A stretch of DNA of 64,000 nt from the NCBI RefSeq assembly GCF_033568475.1, contig NC_133123.1, positions 7,369,001 to 7,433,000 on the forward strand, in the 5' to 3' direction. The notes below the pieces were generated by a model that searched no databases, had not been told where the DNA came from, and was given only the letters and a program-made list of their open reading frames with translations. This document shows positions 12,801 to 26,447 of this stretch, piece after piece. The position numbers and the translations under genes are program-made. The stretch's first letter is position 1. Every line of letters begins with the position of its first letter. This DNA is from Henckelia pumila. Taxonomy: Eukaryota; Streptophyta; Magnoliopsida; Lamiales; Gesneriaceae.

Positions 12801-15800
12801 AGTTCATAGTAGAAAAAAAGATCTCAGACGTGTAATGAGAAAATGTGTCTGTTAAATTGCAGGTGGAGCAATTCTTTCATTTTGTTTGAGCTGTGATTAA
12901 TAAGTAATGTTTTCATTTTTTCTAAAATCTTGCAGGTGGTAAATAGCCGAGGAGATGTTCTTCAATGCAGCCATTACAAGCCTATAGTCAGTCCTGAAGG
13001 AAATGCACTGCCCTGTGTAATCTACTGCCATGGAAATAGGTCAGTATTTGTGTTTGTGGAAGAAACCTCTGTTTGAACCTGGAAGTTATTGTATCAGTAT
13101 TCTTTCATGTGGTTGAGTTGCAATCCATGATATTTAAAATAGTGAGCATGCCTGAGAACTAGTTGGGCGTGTTTGGATCAAATTTCTGGTAATTGATTTC
13201 TTTATCTTGTTAGATTCTCCTGTTTTTTTTTCCTTAGTTGACTGTCTGGCTAGATCGGTTGCACTTCCATTAAGATTTGATGAACTACCTAAGCTGCACA
13301 ACAACTGTGAATTTGACTAGCTTGTTTCCCCCATTACCTTTTCTTCTCTTGGCTTAGCACGTGCTACTGCCTATTTTGATTTAGCAGCCTTTTCCGGTTG
13401 TCATTAACCACATATTAATGTTTAATATCGGGCTTGAGAAATATGATTTATAAAATGTACCTGCGCTGTTTTGTCCCCGTAATTCCAGGGAAGTAAGGCC
13501 TCTACGCAGAATATATGTAGGACATAGGCATGTCAAGTTAAGATTCAATCTCATATTTTTCGTTTAATATGTGCCCTTTATCTTTTTCAGTGGTTGCCGC
13601 ACAGATGCCAGTGAAGCTGCTATTATATTGTTACCATCAAATATTACTGTTTTTACTCTTGATTTCTCTGGTTCTGGACTCTCTGGAGGAGAACACGTCA
13701 CTCTTGGGTGGAATGAAGTAAGAGATTACTACCTTGCGTCACCCCGTCATATGTTATCTGACCCCATTGATATGCTGATCTGTTTATCATCTGTCAATAA
13801 ATCTTGGACACTAGGAATAACACGCAGGAGGAAACATTAAAAAATGCTTGATAACTTGGAACCTGGAAGTGCAAAAAGTTTCTAACTGTAATTTTTTTAG
13901 CAGCTTGCAAAGGCTTCAAGTTAAAATAAATATGTCATTAATTTCTCTGCTCATTTTTTGGTTTTATTTCCAGTCTGATATCAAATGCTATGCCATGTAT
14001 GATGTATCCCAGCTATACGTTACTAGCTTTCAGTAGTCGCTAGATTCTAGTCCTGTATTTTAATGATCCATTGTGGTTGCCATTCTGCAGAAGGATGATC
14101 TCCAAGCTGTTGTTAAATATCTAAGGGGCGATGGGAATGTTTCCTTGATTGGTTTGTGGGGCCGCTCCATGGGTGCTGTTACTAGGTTAGTTTCTCTAAT
14201 CTTGTCACTTGGTTAAAATCAAGGTTCTAGAAAGCACCGTAGCAAATTGTCGAGGTCAAGCGTTGATATTACAAACTTAAACATGCTTAGTTGGAGTTTA
14301 AGAGTAAAAAGATGTTTTAAAAATTAATATTAATATAATTTTATTTATCTCAGGCCAAACAATAGATAAAATTATGGATAATAAAAATAATATTTAAGGC
14401 TAAATGCATAAAATTTCAAGTTCTCAAAGATACAAAATTCTCAAAATTGTAATTATTAATAGTTTCCTATGATCATACCAGATACTTAAAAGCCCACCAT
14501 TATCTAACTTTTTGTCGGATTAAATAACCTTTTCTTCATCAAAATCGTCTTTCATGTCATCCGATGGAAACTCATTTTCGTCAGACTCCCTTATTGCTTT
14601 AGCTTTAATATCTCTTAAAGGTTGTAAGGTATCAATATCTTCATCATTACAGTCTTGAACTATCCAATATTGGTTATTACTAGCATCAATTTGTAGTAAA
14701 CTCTTTAATTTATCCTTCATCATTTTCTTGTTCATCAACCTTGCATTACTATTTTATTTCATCCTCTTCTGATTCATCAACCCTGAAATTATATTATTTT
14801 ATTAAATAACATATATTGTAATGTTAATATTGAAACTAAAAAACACACTTTTATTGGATGCTAAATACTCTTCATGCAGTCAACTCATGGGTGTTGACCA
14901 TTCGTTTTCTGTTTTTGGCCAAACCGTTTTGCTTTGCGCGCACTTCACACATTCCACTTAAGCACCAATTAAGTCAGCTTTTTAGAACAATGGTTCAAAT
15001 TGCAGGTTCGCATGCTTTGATACTTTGTCAAATAATCACGCTTTATCCTTTCTTATTTGTTGTTTATATTTATTTGTATTTTTTAGTTAAATAGTTATCT
15101 TTGGTGGAGGGAACTTCTCTAGAAGCTGTCTCTGTCTAAAACCAGTACCTCTTATTCCATATGCTGCAAGCAACAAGCTTGTATGGCATATAAGACTAAA
15201 TCATTATCTAATAAAGTTGGGCAGGGCTATTTCATGAATTCTTTATGTGTTAATACACTTGCAAGCTGGGGTGTCGATGTCTTATGTACGAAGGCATATA
15301 AATAATGCCTTCTCTAGATACTGCCTTAGAAGGAGCAAAAAAAAAGGAATAGCTTCTCTAGCTGTCTAGGTACTGAAGATGGTGGTTTATTTATTTATTT
15401 ATTTATTTGAAGACATAAACATTGTGTGATTACCGCGGCATCACTCCGCTCCAAGTTTGCAGATGTTCTGCGTCGGTTATAGAACTGTTCAATACCCAAT
15501 AGACATGACATTCTACTTCTTTCAGCTTGATGTATGGAGCTGAGGATCCTTCCATAGCAGGAATGGTTCTAGACAGCCCCTTCTCTGATTTAGTTGACTT
15601 GATGATGGAATTGGTTGATACTTACAAAGTTCGTCTTCCCAGATTCACTGTAAGCGACCAATTTATTAACCTAGTTTCGGGTCAACGTTGTATGAACATG
15701 AATTGACGTCTATGTTATCCATTTTTTTTTGCTTTGGGACCAATCCACTGTTTATTTAACAATTTTGCACTTTCTCATTTCCAGGTTAAGTTTGCAATCC

Positions 15801-18800
15801 AGTACATGCGTAGAGCTATTCAGAAAAAGGCAAAATTTGACATAATGGACCTCAATGCAATCAAGGTATCCTGAACTGTTATCTTTAATCATGAGTGCAT
15901 CCTAAGCTATTTATGTTCCTCATATTTTTGTAATTGTACGTTGACCCAATCATATAGACTTTCTTCCAACTTCCTCATTCTGTTCTTGAGAGTTGAGATT
16001 GTAGTTTTACTTGGTTTTTATATGCATCACGCTGTAGGAAATCTTCCTAAATTTTCAACACTTAAATGAATATGATAAATTTTAAAAATAAAGTTGTTAT
16101 TAAATAACAATGCTCATATTCACAAGTGGAAAAAATTGTTTGGTGGATAAGGTGTTACTTGTATATCTTTGTGTGCTGGATTTGGGTACTTATTTATTTA
16201 CCGGTGAACATGGTTTAACAAATATGTTTCCACGGGTTAATTTTTTATGGATAGTAATATTCTACCTAGTGTGCATGTGTTTACATGTATGAACACACAT
16301 TATTGTGTGATTCTTTTGTTTCTGCGGAGAGAATTTTCCTTCGTTTTCATGAAATTCTGATTTTGTATTAGTTATATGCATAAAAATGTTTAGCATGTCA
16401 ATGTTATACACGGTTGAAGGAGTATATGTGTTACTTGACATGGATTACTTGCGCCACTTAACATCCATACACTAAGAATTAATTCGAGTTTTCTAATTCA
16501 TGGTTGTTAGCCGACACCGGTATTGTGTATTTCTTAACTTGGGTTGCAAAGCATGACCAAGTCTATTTGGATTCAGACCGAGTGGCTCACATCAGAATGA
16601 TCAAATAAAAGTTTAATTTTGGTAAAGGCGAAAGAGGCTATCCCATCTGCGATAATTCTGGTGATCCCATTTTAGGCATGAAGAAAAAAATATATTTTCT
16701 TTGAAGTTTATTTATCTGTTACTTGTTTCTAAGTGATTCTTTATCCATTTTTCTGGTCCTTTAGGTTACTACCACTTGCTTATGTATTTTTGACTCCATG
16801 TTTCTAGGTTGCAAAATCTTGCTTTGTTCCAGTTCTTTTTGGTCACGCCGGTGATGATGATTTCATACAACCTCATCATTCTGATCGGATATTTGATGCT
16901 TATATGGTAGTTTCTTCACGAGTGATATTTCATAATCATCTCTGTCCATGCTATTACACCTCCTTTTCGAGTATAGTTTTGATATTCTTGCTTGTTTTGA
17001 TGCCATATTTTTTTGGGTCACAATTCATGATTGTTAGGTCTAGGCGTTTGTAAATACCCCCCAAACCTAAAATGCTATGCTATTTGCCTGTCACAAAATT
17101 AAATGAAATATACCTGCGATAGATGATTTTTGAATAGCCTGTGAAAGCAGATGCCATAAGTTTTTTCTTTTCTTTAAATGTATTTCATTTCAAATGGAAT
17201 TTGGTTGTTCAACCTGACAAATCAGCGTATTCCCAAAACTAGCTATGAGATAAAGTTTTCAGGTATTCTTTCAAATGTGAAAAACCTCAAGTCTCACCAT
17301 GGATGGCGACGGTGTATGCTCTTGTTCATTTAACTAAGATACACAGTGCCGTTAGAAATGTTACTGTTATATGATGCTTCACCACTTTCACTCCAGCTGA
17401 TGACTAATGTGTTTCTTATCATGCCAGATCTGTCTTCCAATTCTGACTAAATTTTCCCACCTAGTCATTCAATATTTTGATGAGTTTTTTCCTTCTCTCA
17501 TTATTTAATAAACGGTAATCGTGACTTGTGTTTGCTATTATCTCATGTTCTTTTTGTGTTCATGTCCTTGTATCTGTAAATTTGCAGGGGGACAAAAATA
17601 TAATCAAATTTGAGGGTGATCACAATTCTCCCCGGCCTCAATTTTACTTTGATTCAATTTGTATTTTTTTCAACAATGTATTACAACCTCCAGAGGATGA
17701 AATAGGAAGTACATTTTATAACTTGACAAGAGACTACATCGGCCAGGTAAATTGTTTTATTTCTTCGACACTATTGATTTGGCGGACTTCTAATGGCTAA
17801 ATCTTTGACTAAAGCACAACGTTCCTTTATTACCTCCAGAATAATTGGAGCACTTCTGGTCATGCGGAATATCCTGATGAATTAGTGGGTTCACCTTCTG
17901 GTATATGCTCATATTGTTTTGCTCAGTTTTGTGTGTTTCTCGATCATATTTTTTCTTTCTGAGTGCAAATTTATTTTATTCAGGTCCAACAACTAGTAGC
18001 ACAGAGGATGCGATTAAACAACTTCGATCCAGGAGACCTATGAGTACAATAGTGGTATGATATCTCTCTCTCTTTAAAATAGTGAAAAATGTGGAAGGAA
18101 GATGGGTTACCTTGGCATCGTAAGGAGATTAATGATTTAAAATATGCTCATATATGGTTTTTCCTTTTGCTCATTCTCTACACCAAAGCTTTTGGGTAGA
18201 GAACCACTAGATTGTGTGGTTTTTCTTCTGCAATAATAAGTGACCAATGGCTGATTGCTGTTTTTGTTTTATTTAGGTTCCTGCTGATATTTCGTCCAAA
18301 ACGAATCAAGTTGATATGCAGGTACGTCTATACATTGTATAATAAATATTAATTGAAGATTCTTGGTATAGTGTCAAATATTTGGATTGCTGTTGTGCTT
18401 TTGTGCGTACCAGAATGATACCTTTTTTTTTTTTTTTTGCCTCTGATTTTTGTGCAAAAGATGCAGTTCTGTGCAACTGACTCATCATGATCATTTGTAC
18501 TCTCCAGGTGGAAAGTAGAGAGTCTGATTCTCACCCATCATCCTCTAGTATGATCAGCTTTGAACTCTCCAATGGCAGTCCTCATTGTTCTCATGTGCCT
18601 GCGTCAATAAACGATGATGAATATGTGGAGTATCCTCTCGATGCTTTGTCAGATTTCCCAAGCAACGTGGAAGAAGAAGAAAGGGTAAGATTCGCTCCCC
18701 ACACGTTCTTTGCCTTGAAATGATATATTACTTGCTGATCATCGCCAAATTTTCAGATGTTCATGGAAGCTGTGCTTGAGTCGCTGAAGGACTTGGAGGT

Positions 18801-19326
18801 GCGACATCCTCAACCATCATCTAATGGTGGTAATAAACTCCCGGAACCAGAACTACAATCAGCACAAAAGAATGAACAAGGGGATTCTAACTGGAGCGAT
18901 GCCATAACAACAGACTCAGGTACCATATCAACTGCTAAGGATCATGAGCCAGCATCCCAGATTCCACTTCCTAAATGTAGCAAATCAGCATTAGAATCTC
19001 CACCGAGTTGCACTCCAATTTCAGAAGCAAAAACGAAAGAAACTCCTCCAAGCGACACATCACCATGTAACGGCAATTTAGCTGGTGGTGACATTGGCAG
19101 TCATTCAAATGATCGGGCAAGTAATGATGCTGCACAACATTCAATGGGACAAGAAACCACTGGGATGACATCTCGTAGTGATAAAACAACAGGCGATCAG
19201 AGTACATTAGATGCTGACATGAATGATCAGACGAGGGTCGTTGTTAAAGTTGAGAAGAACCCGACAAGCAATATCATGGATGGCCTGTTACGTCGTTGGG
19301 ATCTCAATTTCTTCAGAAACAGATGA
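9863..19326 (+). CDS. Alpha/beta hydrolase superfamily protein (S33-like)
   Basis: Fourteen coding exons (9863-9900, 11286-11367, 12936-13039, 13591-13717, 14091-14185, 15526-15649, 15785-15865, 16808-16906, 17588-17746, 17840-17900, 17984-18054, 18277-18321, 18508-18684, 18757-19326) join at GT-AG introns into one unbroken frame of 610 residues. The hydrolase core covers about residues 40-300: oxyanion-side HGNSG (72-76), nucleophile elbow GRSMG with Ser143, acid in GDDD (about 233-235) and His262 in GDHNS. This is a complete Ser-Asp-His triad of the alpha/beta hydrolase fold, close to the uncharacterised plant family annotated as serine aminopeptidase S33-like. The substrate is unknown. The C-terminal half is Ser/Thr/Pro-rich and looks disordered, ending in a basic-aromatic tail (RRWDLNFFRNR). 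There is no signal peptide, so it is probably cytosolic or at a membrane surface. Confidence 0.9.
14430..14960. other. Unassigned block inside hydrolase intron 5
   Basis: Intron 5 (14186-15525) is one of the longer ones. On the minus strand, 14738-14520 reads as a 72-residue acidic segment (e.g. QYWIVQDCNDEDIDTLQ and FDEEKVI). I recognise no family. It may be a fragment of an old transposon or chance sequence. Confidence 0.2.
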
Positions 19327-20233
19327 TTATTAGTTCGTGATTGACGAATGCATATATTGAAGGTGTACTGCTAAATTAATGTAGTGTTGTGAAGTAGTTG
19401 GTCTCTAGAGGAGCACACCAAGGAACACGATGAAATCGAAGGATCGTGGTTAAAATTGTTGTTGCTGCTGTTGTTGTAACTATGTACTAAATATTCTTTC
19501 CCGGGTTCTGTACAGGTGACACAGGTGATATTTTCTGTCATACGAATCTTTCTTCGTGATTTTAAGCCTTTTTAGACATGAACAGTTTATTGTATAACTC
19601 ATTGATTTGATTTTTGTTAATGGGATGGATCGAGTGCTCATGATTCACATCATGCGCAGAAGTTGTACATTGTTGGAGTGTAAACTTCGTCTTTTAGATT
19701 AGTTATACAGTAACATGCTTTTACACTTCGAGTTAGCTATATAAACTCATTGTCCTTCCAACTTTAATTCTGTATTTGGAGAACTTTTTTTCCCTCATTT
19801 TTATCTGCATTGAATGTACTTCGTTTCTACAGAATTTCATTGCATCTTAACATTCATCACAGGTACTCGTATATTTTCCTTGCTTGCACTAATGTATTGA
19901 ATGCAATGTGTAGTTGAGCTTGAAGTATGCTGAAGTATTGTAGCTGATTATGATGTGCAATAAAGAAATACTGCATAATGCAACTCCAAGATAATCAATA
20001 AATTTAAATTGAAAATTCACTTTGCACTTTTTTTTTTTTTTAAATTGTGCATCAATGGGAACATATCTACTGTTGTAAATAATAAATAGAATACCCATTG
20101 ATTTGTACGCTTACACACTCAAGCAATTAAAGAATGTTATCCGATCCTTGTGCGATTATTACATATGTTCTGACTTCTCATCATGGGGTGCTTCTGCATG
20201 GAAAATATTTCATATACCATCTCTGTTCTTTTG
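19327..20233. other. 3' flanks between two convergent genes
   Basis: The hydrolase gene (+) and the ARM-repeat gene (-) end tail to tail here, 907 bp apart. The region should hold both 3' UTRs and polyadenylation sites. No other gene is visible. Confidence 0.6.
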
Positions 20234-22822
20234 CTATTCTTTCAGCATTTTGATTGCTGTTTCAACCAATGAGTGCATTGGTATTCGGTGGCGGCATAGG
20301 CCAACAGCTCCAGAGAAAATGTTGAAACTCTCCAGTTCTGATGTCGTCTCTAGTACAGATTCAAGCTCCCTCTCCATTCCCAGGCTCACGAAACTTCGAG
20401 TATTTGTGGCATCGTCTCTCATCATCCACATTGCAAGTTCTATTGCATACCTTCTTATGCTGGGAACTTTAATTGATGGATCCTGGTACTTCTTCAGAAT
20501 CGAGAAAAGGCGACGAGCCAGGTCGGATTCTCCAACTCCCGCTTTCTTAAGCATGATTTTCGAGTCCTCAGATTTCATGAGGTTGAAAATAGAGACTGCC
20601 GCTCCAATCATTACTTCTTGCAATTTGTCATCCTCCTTCATTATGGCCTCAAGAACCTGCAGTAAGTAGGAGAACTAACTGATTTAGAATCAGTTCTGTA
20701 TTTACTAAAAGAGTCTAGTGAAGAAAATACCACAGATACATACAATAGGTCCTGCAGCAGTTAAACTCTTCAGTTGCTGGTATGAATCCTCTCCGCTATA
20801 GGCACATAAATTTCGCGCGATTCTTGCAGCAGTTATGCGAAGCAATGGAACTTCCAGAGCTTTTATCAGATTCCCGTGTAGCCTCAACTTAAGAATCCGT
20901 CCGCACGTACCCTGACTCTCCAAAGCCAGCATAGCTAATGCTTCACCGGCAGCCGCGCGTACGTTACTCTGGTCTGCCGGTAATTCATCATTCAAGAAAA
21001 TGTTGAACAGTTCCTTGAGCATCCCACCTGTACCTCCAATTATCTCTGTTGCATTATTGTCTATTGCAAGATTCGTTAGAATTTCGATTCCCAGCATTTG
21101 CAGCCCTGGTTGCTTTTCTCCATATCTTAGTATATCACGGATGTAGCTAATTGTGAATACTATCTCTGATATCTCTTTCCTTAGTTGCTTACCTGCAGCA
21201 CCCGAGGTACTGGACAGCATCTTTAGAACCTGCAACGAACGCTTCACTGTCAAAATTTGAGACTCTGCCGCGGTCGGATTCTTCAGCAGCCGCTCATCCG
21301 CATGAGTGAACTCGATAACCTTCGGCAGCAGACATCTCGTGTTGCCGATCTTTCCACAGACATCGTGGTCACGAGCTAGTTTCTTCAAAATCTGAAGCCC
21401 CAAATGATTGAACGCCCAAGAACCATAGTTTTCATCGTCAACTATTATCCTTTTCTCGGAGATTTCATCGGCAGCTCTGGTGTGGCTTCTGCTGACATGT
21501 AGCAGGGATGAAATTGACTCCAGGGCACCTGGAATGTCAGCTATTCGCAGCGAGTTTTGCTTTATACCAGCCAGTTTTGATAACATTTCGGCTGCAGAAT
21601 ACCTGATCTCTTCTTCTTGAGGATCTTTCCAGTTCAACATTTCCACCATCCTCCCCATAACCGATAAATTGATCCCAATCTTCTGAAGTGTGTCCTCAGA
21701 AAAAGACTGAATCGTCGAAAATTTTCGCAAGATTCTTGCTCCAATCAGCTGCTCATCAGGGGAGCTGGATTCCAACAACTCCATAGCAAAAGAAGTCATG
21801 TCCATTTTCAGCCCATCAAATATGCTTCCATTCACACACCTCGAATACGCATCATAGAAGAATCTCCGAATCGAAATCAAACCCGATTCACCCAATTCAC
21901 ACTCCTTATTCACCTGATCCAATATCTTCTGAACACTAACTTTCCATTCCCAATAAGCTTTCTCCAAGAGAAAAAACGATGCTTCAGCCAAAGCCAACGA
22001 GTAGAATATGATGAGAGCCGATTTTCGGTTCCTTTTATCGGTATCACCTTTCTCCACTTCCCCATAGTTCCGGTGCACAAGCTTGATCATGGATAGAACC
22101 ACACAAGCTGTGGCAGACGCCAGTTGAAGCCAATACAAAAGCTTGCTGACATTTCTTGAATTGAACAACCATTTTCCATAAGGAATCAGAGGAACCTCGG
22201 AACTTGTCCACGTTCTAGTAGGCATCCTTTTCACCTCCCAATCCCTTCCGCTCGCCTGACAATTAGTTGTCCCCGCTAGCTCCCTACTCTGCTGGCTCGT
22301 CTTTCTTGAAGGAACAACCGATTTGCAGGCTGCCTTAGCGACTTCGATTACGAAGTTCGAGCTCGATCTCAGAGCACGGAAACTATTCATCCCAGCATCG
22401 GTAATGGACCATGTAGCCTGATGCTGCCATTCAAGCTCGTGACTTCTGCTAAAAATCCTAGCCCCTTCAATCAACAAGATCACGGTAATGAACCAGAAGT
22501 CTGTTTTATCGAGAGTGATGGCAAAACCGCCGAGCAAAACAACTGTAGCCCATATGAAACTCAGAGTCCCGATCCCTGATGCTGCCTTCTCCAGAACAGC
22601 AAGGCGGAGGGCGAAAAGAGTGAGCTTTTTCTCAGGAGCTCGAACGGGCGGCCGGTTCACAGACACCGAATTCGCGATGCTGGACGTTGGTGTATCCCCG
22701 CTGCAAGTCTGTGGCTCAAATATCGTGGGACTGATGATTTCTGCATCGCAGAGCTTTCTTTCAAGCTCAGAGATAGGCAGATGGACGCTGTCGCCGAATT
22801 TAGGTGATGGCTTAGGATCCAT
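20234..22822 (-). CDS. Membrane-anchored ARM-repeat superfamily protein
   Basis: Two exons (22822-20744 and 20656-20234) joined by a short intron starting GTATGT and ending CTGCAG give 833 residues without a break. The N-terminus (1-80) is polar. Hydrophobic segments lie at about 86-104, 109-123, 228-248 and 268-287, so the N-terminal half is probably membrane-embedded. From about residue 340 onward the protein is helical and Leu-rich, with repeated segments of the armadillo type (ARILRKFS, AAEMLSKLAG, GIEILTNLAID, AAGEALAMLA, AARIARNLC). This matches an uncharacterised plant family annotated as ARM repeat superfamily protein. ARM repeats are protein-binding scaffolds; the partner is unknown. 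The gene is convergent with the hydrolase. Confidence 0.88.
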
Positions 22823-25212
22823 CGAGCTAGCTGTCGAAACGTGTCGGGATTCGAATGGAATGAATATCTGAGTTGCAAGAATGCGGGATGATATGAAGTT
22901 TGTACAAGGTTCTTGTTTGAATGAAGCAGTGTTTAGGTAGGAGATATGATCATTTTATGGCTAACATGTCTGGTCTTTCTCTCAAAGTCTGCTTATTTCT
23001 TTATATAGTTTTAATGGTCGTTAGTTGCCCATTATCATCATACTCATATACGGTGCACTTACGAAAGAAAGATACATGTATAAATACACGTTACGTTTAA
23101 AATTACAAAATCGTCTAAAATAGAATAATGAAATATATATATACATATAGACAGAAGAATGTATATGGATAATACTGACGTGAAGTCCATGTTGGCAAGT
23201 GAAATTTATTTATTTTGGTGCTCCATTTCTTAATTGACAGTTGTGGTATTTTGTATTTAGTTCCATAAAGTTGAGCTTAGGGGCAAAGAAATTAGTTAGG
23301 TTGCGTAGGTTATGATTTTTTTTTTTCGTTGGGAAGTTTGAATCTTTTCCCTTTTTTATTTTATTTTATCTTTGTTTATTTGTCTTTGTTAGGCTATCTT
23401 GGTTGTCATTTGTACCTTGGTCAGTACTTTTTTTTTTTCCCACAGGCCCCTTGTATTGTATTTTTATTGTATGGTACATTTAAAATGTGCCAATAGTCCA
23501 ATACAATAATGAATGGCTCAAAAGTGAAAAGGCCTGTTCACTTTACAAGAAGTTGAGGTTGGAATGGATTACCAAGACACGGTCATTTTTGCTGTTCCGT
23601 GCCCAAAAAGGGAAAAAAAAAAAAAAAAAAAAAAAAAATAAGAAGGAATTTGGACATTCCCCATTATTATTTCATTTTTTCCCCAAATTATAATTTCCAT
23701 TATTTTTTAATATATTTTTTTTGAGAATTTTGTTTAGTTTTTTCTACAAATGATAAAAGGACAAATATGAAGTTATTAAGCCAATGCCAACAAGGTCCAA
23801 TCATAACATTTATTGACAATAATCACCACATGGACCCGAATAATTACAGCTAATTAATACCACATTCGAAAGACAAAAGGTGACAATATTCAAATATATT
23901 TTATTTATTTATTTCAAATATTTGGGAGGTGAATGCATAGAATATTTTGCATTTCCCATTGTCTAAGTCAACCACGGTCGTCTAAACTCTAAAGACTCGA
24001 GCCAATAATGAAGGGGCACTTTTCTTTTGTAAACAAGTTGTGTATAGGAAAATTGAAGGGTAATATATGACCTTATCACTTTTTCTTTTTCTTTAAAAAA
24101 AAAATATTAGGATTTATATGAAATTTTCTATTATAATTAATGTCAACTAAAATATAACCACCACTCCATCGCCTACGTACTCTCGTCGATTATAATAATA
24201 ACGATAATGACAATCTTGAATTAGATTAAAATAATAATCTTGGATTGGATTAGAGATATATAAGTCGTCGACTAGATCTCTTCGAATTGACTTGAATATC
24301 GAGTGATTTTTGGAATTAAGGTCTCATTTTTTGGAAATGAATATATTTCTAATTTGTGTAAAATGGACAAGTTAGCTGTTCTTGGCTTGCAAGGATTGAA
24401 AAAAAATACCACCAAGTCTTCTTGTTTGAAGTTAAAGTTTGCTTTGTTATTAGTTGGAATTCTTTGATGTCTTCGAACATAAGGGTTACGTCCCCGTTTA
24501 AATGTTCTATTCCCAATTTCATGGGATTTTGTTCCTTCAAAAATAAAAGTTTGTGATAAAAAAAAAATTACCATATACTTTAATACGACGATGTGTCGCC
24601 AATAACTCAATATTTAACAATATGCGTTATAGTCAAAACATGTTAGGATGCTGAAAAATAGTTGACCGAGACTCAATATAGAGATTTGGACTTCGAAACC
24701 AAGTTTAATTTTTCTATATTGAATACTCAATTATATTGGTCCATGAATTAATTGTTAATATTTAAACATAAATAATCAAGTGATTATGATTTCAACGAGT
24801 AAAGCGAAACTATTTATTTATAGCAAAGTAAACTGAAGAAAAGTTAATGGCAATTGGTTATTGCTATTAGGCTGCCATTTGTATTATCTAATTCAGCAAG
24901 TACGGATCTTTATCGCTCGTCTTCTTAGTTTTTATTGGAGATTTTAGACTTGGTCTAATTTGGAGGTGTAACTTGGCAAGGATTTATATGATCTCCACCT
25001 ACATATAAATATTTCTCTAATGATTTATATTTGATAAATTTAATATAAATTTTCTTGCATTAAAACAATCGATTTTTATTCTTTAAAATATCATTTCATT
25101 AAAATGCATCCAATATTTTGTCTCTGAAATTTGAATTTTAAATTGTTTCTTCAAAGCCAAATAAAATTAACGTAAACCGGCAACCGCGTGCGATATGCAA
25201 GGCACGCTCTCT
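22823..25212. other. ARM-gene promoter and AT-rich intergenic sequence
   Basis: The first few hundred bases should carry the ARM-gene 5' UTR and promoter. A poly-A run sits at about 23611-23638. A minus-strand frame at 24610-24272 is not recognisable. No gene is supported. Confidence 0.5.
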
Positions 25213-25468
25213 GTTACGTTTACGGCTTCCTTCTTTTCTTAGGCGGAAATTCTTTATATAAAAATTAACATGTTAGAAAGAAAGATTTATATCCATATTA
25301 TATTATATATTTGCAATAAATATTTTAGCATAAAATTATTGTTACGTTTACGGTTTCCTTCGGAAATTCTTCATATAAAAATCTAAATGTTAGAAAGAAT
25401 GATTTGTATCCATTATCCATATTATATTATATATTTGCAATAAATATTTTAGCATAATTTTATGCATT
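25213..25468. repeat. Tandem duplication, two units of about 128 bp
   Basis: Direct copies begin GTTACGTTTACGGCTTCC (25213) and GTTACGTTTACGGTTTCC (25341). Both contain ATGTTAGAAAGAA and TTTGCAATAAATATTTTAGC. Small indels separate them. They are non-coding. Confidence 0.85.
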
Positions 25469-26292
25469 AGTTATATAAAAAAAAGTATTGTGACTTTAAG
25501 CAATAGCTTTTTATTACAAAATTTGATTAAATATTTAAAAATATATAATATATCTTATAAATGACACTTTTCCTTAATACTAGTATCGAATTGCACGCAA
25601 TATAATGCTTTTTTGCATATATACGTTGCGTACTTGTACAATTCGTTTTTGCGTACACGCTGCATGTTTGTGCAATTTGTTTTTTTAATTAAATTATTGT
25701 AAAATATGTAAAAAAATATTAAATAATTGGTTTGAAAAAATTAAAAACAAAGAGGCCACAAGCTCACATCCAACACATCAATTTGGTGTGGCCTCAAACT
25801 TAATAGAATAGAATAGATATGATGATAGGAGCATAAATGCAAACTTGATGCATGAAATTACGATCTTATTTTGATTGAAAAAATATCTAAAAAAATTGAA
25901 GTAGAATAGCTTATAATATATCGATTAATACATTATCAAGATAATAAAAATAAAATATAGGTATGCATGTATATTACATTTGTAACATCCAATTCGTATT
26001 CAAATAACAAATTAAACGTCATGGTCACAAGTCACAACGTGCACGGTGCGGTGCATCCACGTTTTGGTTCGAGTATTATTTATTTATTTATATTTATATC
26101 CTAAAAATATATATATAAATAACCCAAGCTCATTTCAGCTCATGATACAGTGTTCACTGTTCACGTTCCTGTACCATATAATATTTTAAAAATATTTACC
26201 AATGATTCTTTTATTTCATCAAAGATTTATCTATTGATTTATAAAATATTGTTCATGACTATTTCAACCAATTCAAGAACATTTAAAATACA
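25469..26292. other. AT-rich intergenic sequence left of the MULE
   Basis: I see no gene. It includes the left 9-bp target duplication of the large Mutator-like element just after its end (26293-26301). Confidence 0.5.
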
Positions 26293-26301
26293 TAAAAATA
26301 A

Positions 26302-26447
26302 CAGCAAATTTGTGATAAATCCCTACTAGTAAACATAAATTCCTCCTCAGTCTCCAAGTCAGCAATTATTTGTTCTAAATCCCTGACATAAGGCTGCTAT
26401 TTGTTACAACTCCCTATTTGGGTCAGTTTACAAAAATGCCCCTAAAA
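26302..26447 (+). repeat. MULE left terminal inverted repeat
   Basis: It starts CAGCAAATTTGTGATAAATC and matches the reverse complement of the right end over 146 bp at roughly 80 percent by eye, with identical blocks such as TTTGTGATAAATCCCT, ACTCCCTATTTGGGT and TTTACAAAAATGCCCC. The protease gene's ATG lies about 150 bp inside it, so the repeat probably contributes its promoter. Confidence 0.92.

Noticed and set aside
18971-19207. Minus-strand frame in the last hydrolase exon
   Set aside because: It is antisense to a clearly coding exon and has no own motif.
23487-23693. Lys-rich frame
   Set aside because: It is created by a poly-A run; no conserved part.
24272-24610. 112-codon minus-strand frame
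   Set aside because: Two overlapping frames of equal quality, AT-rich, with no recognisable motif. A transposon fragment is possible but unsupported.
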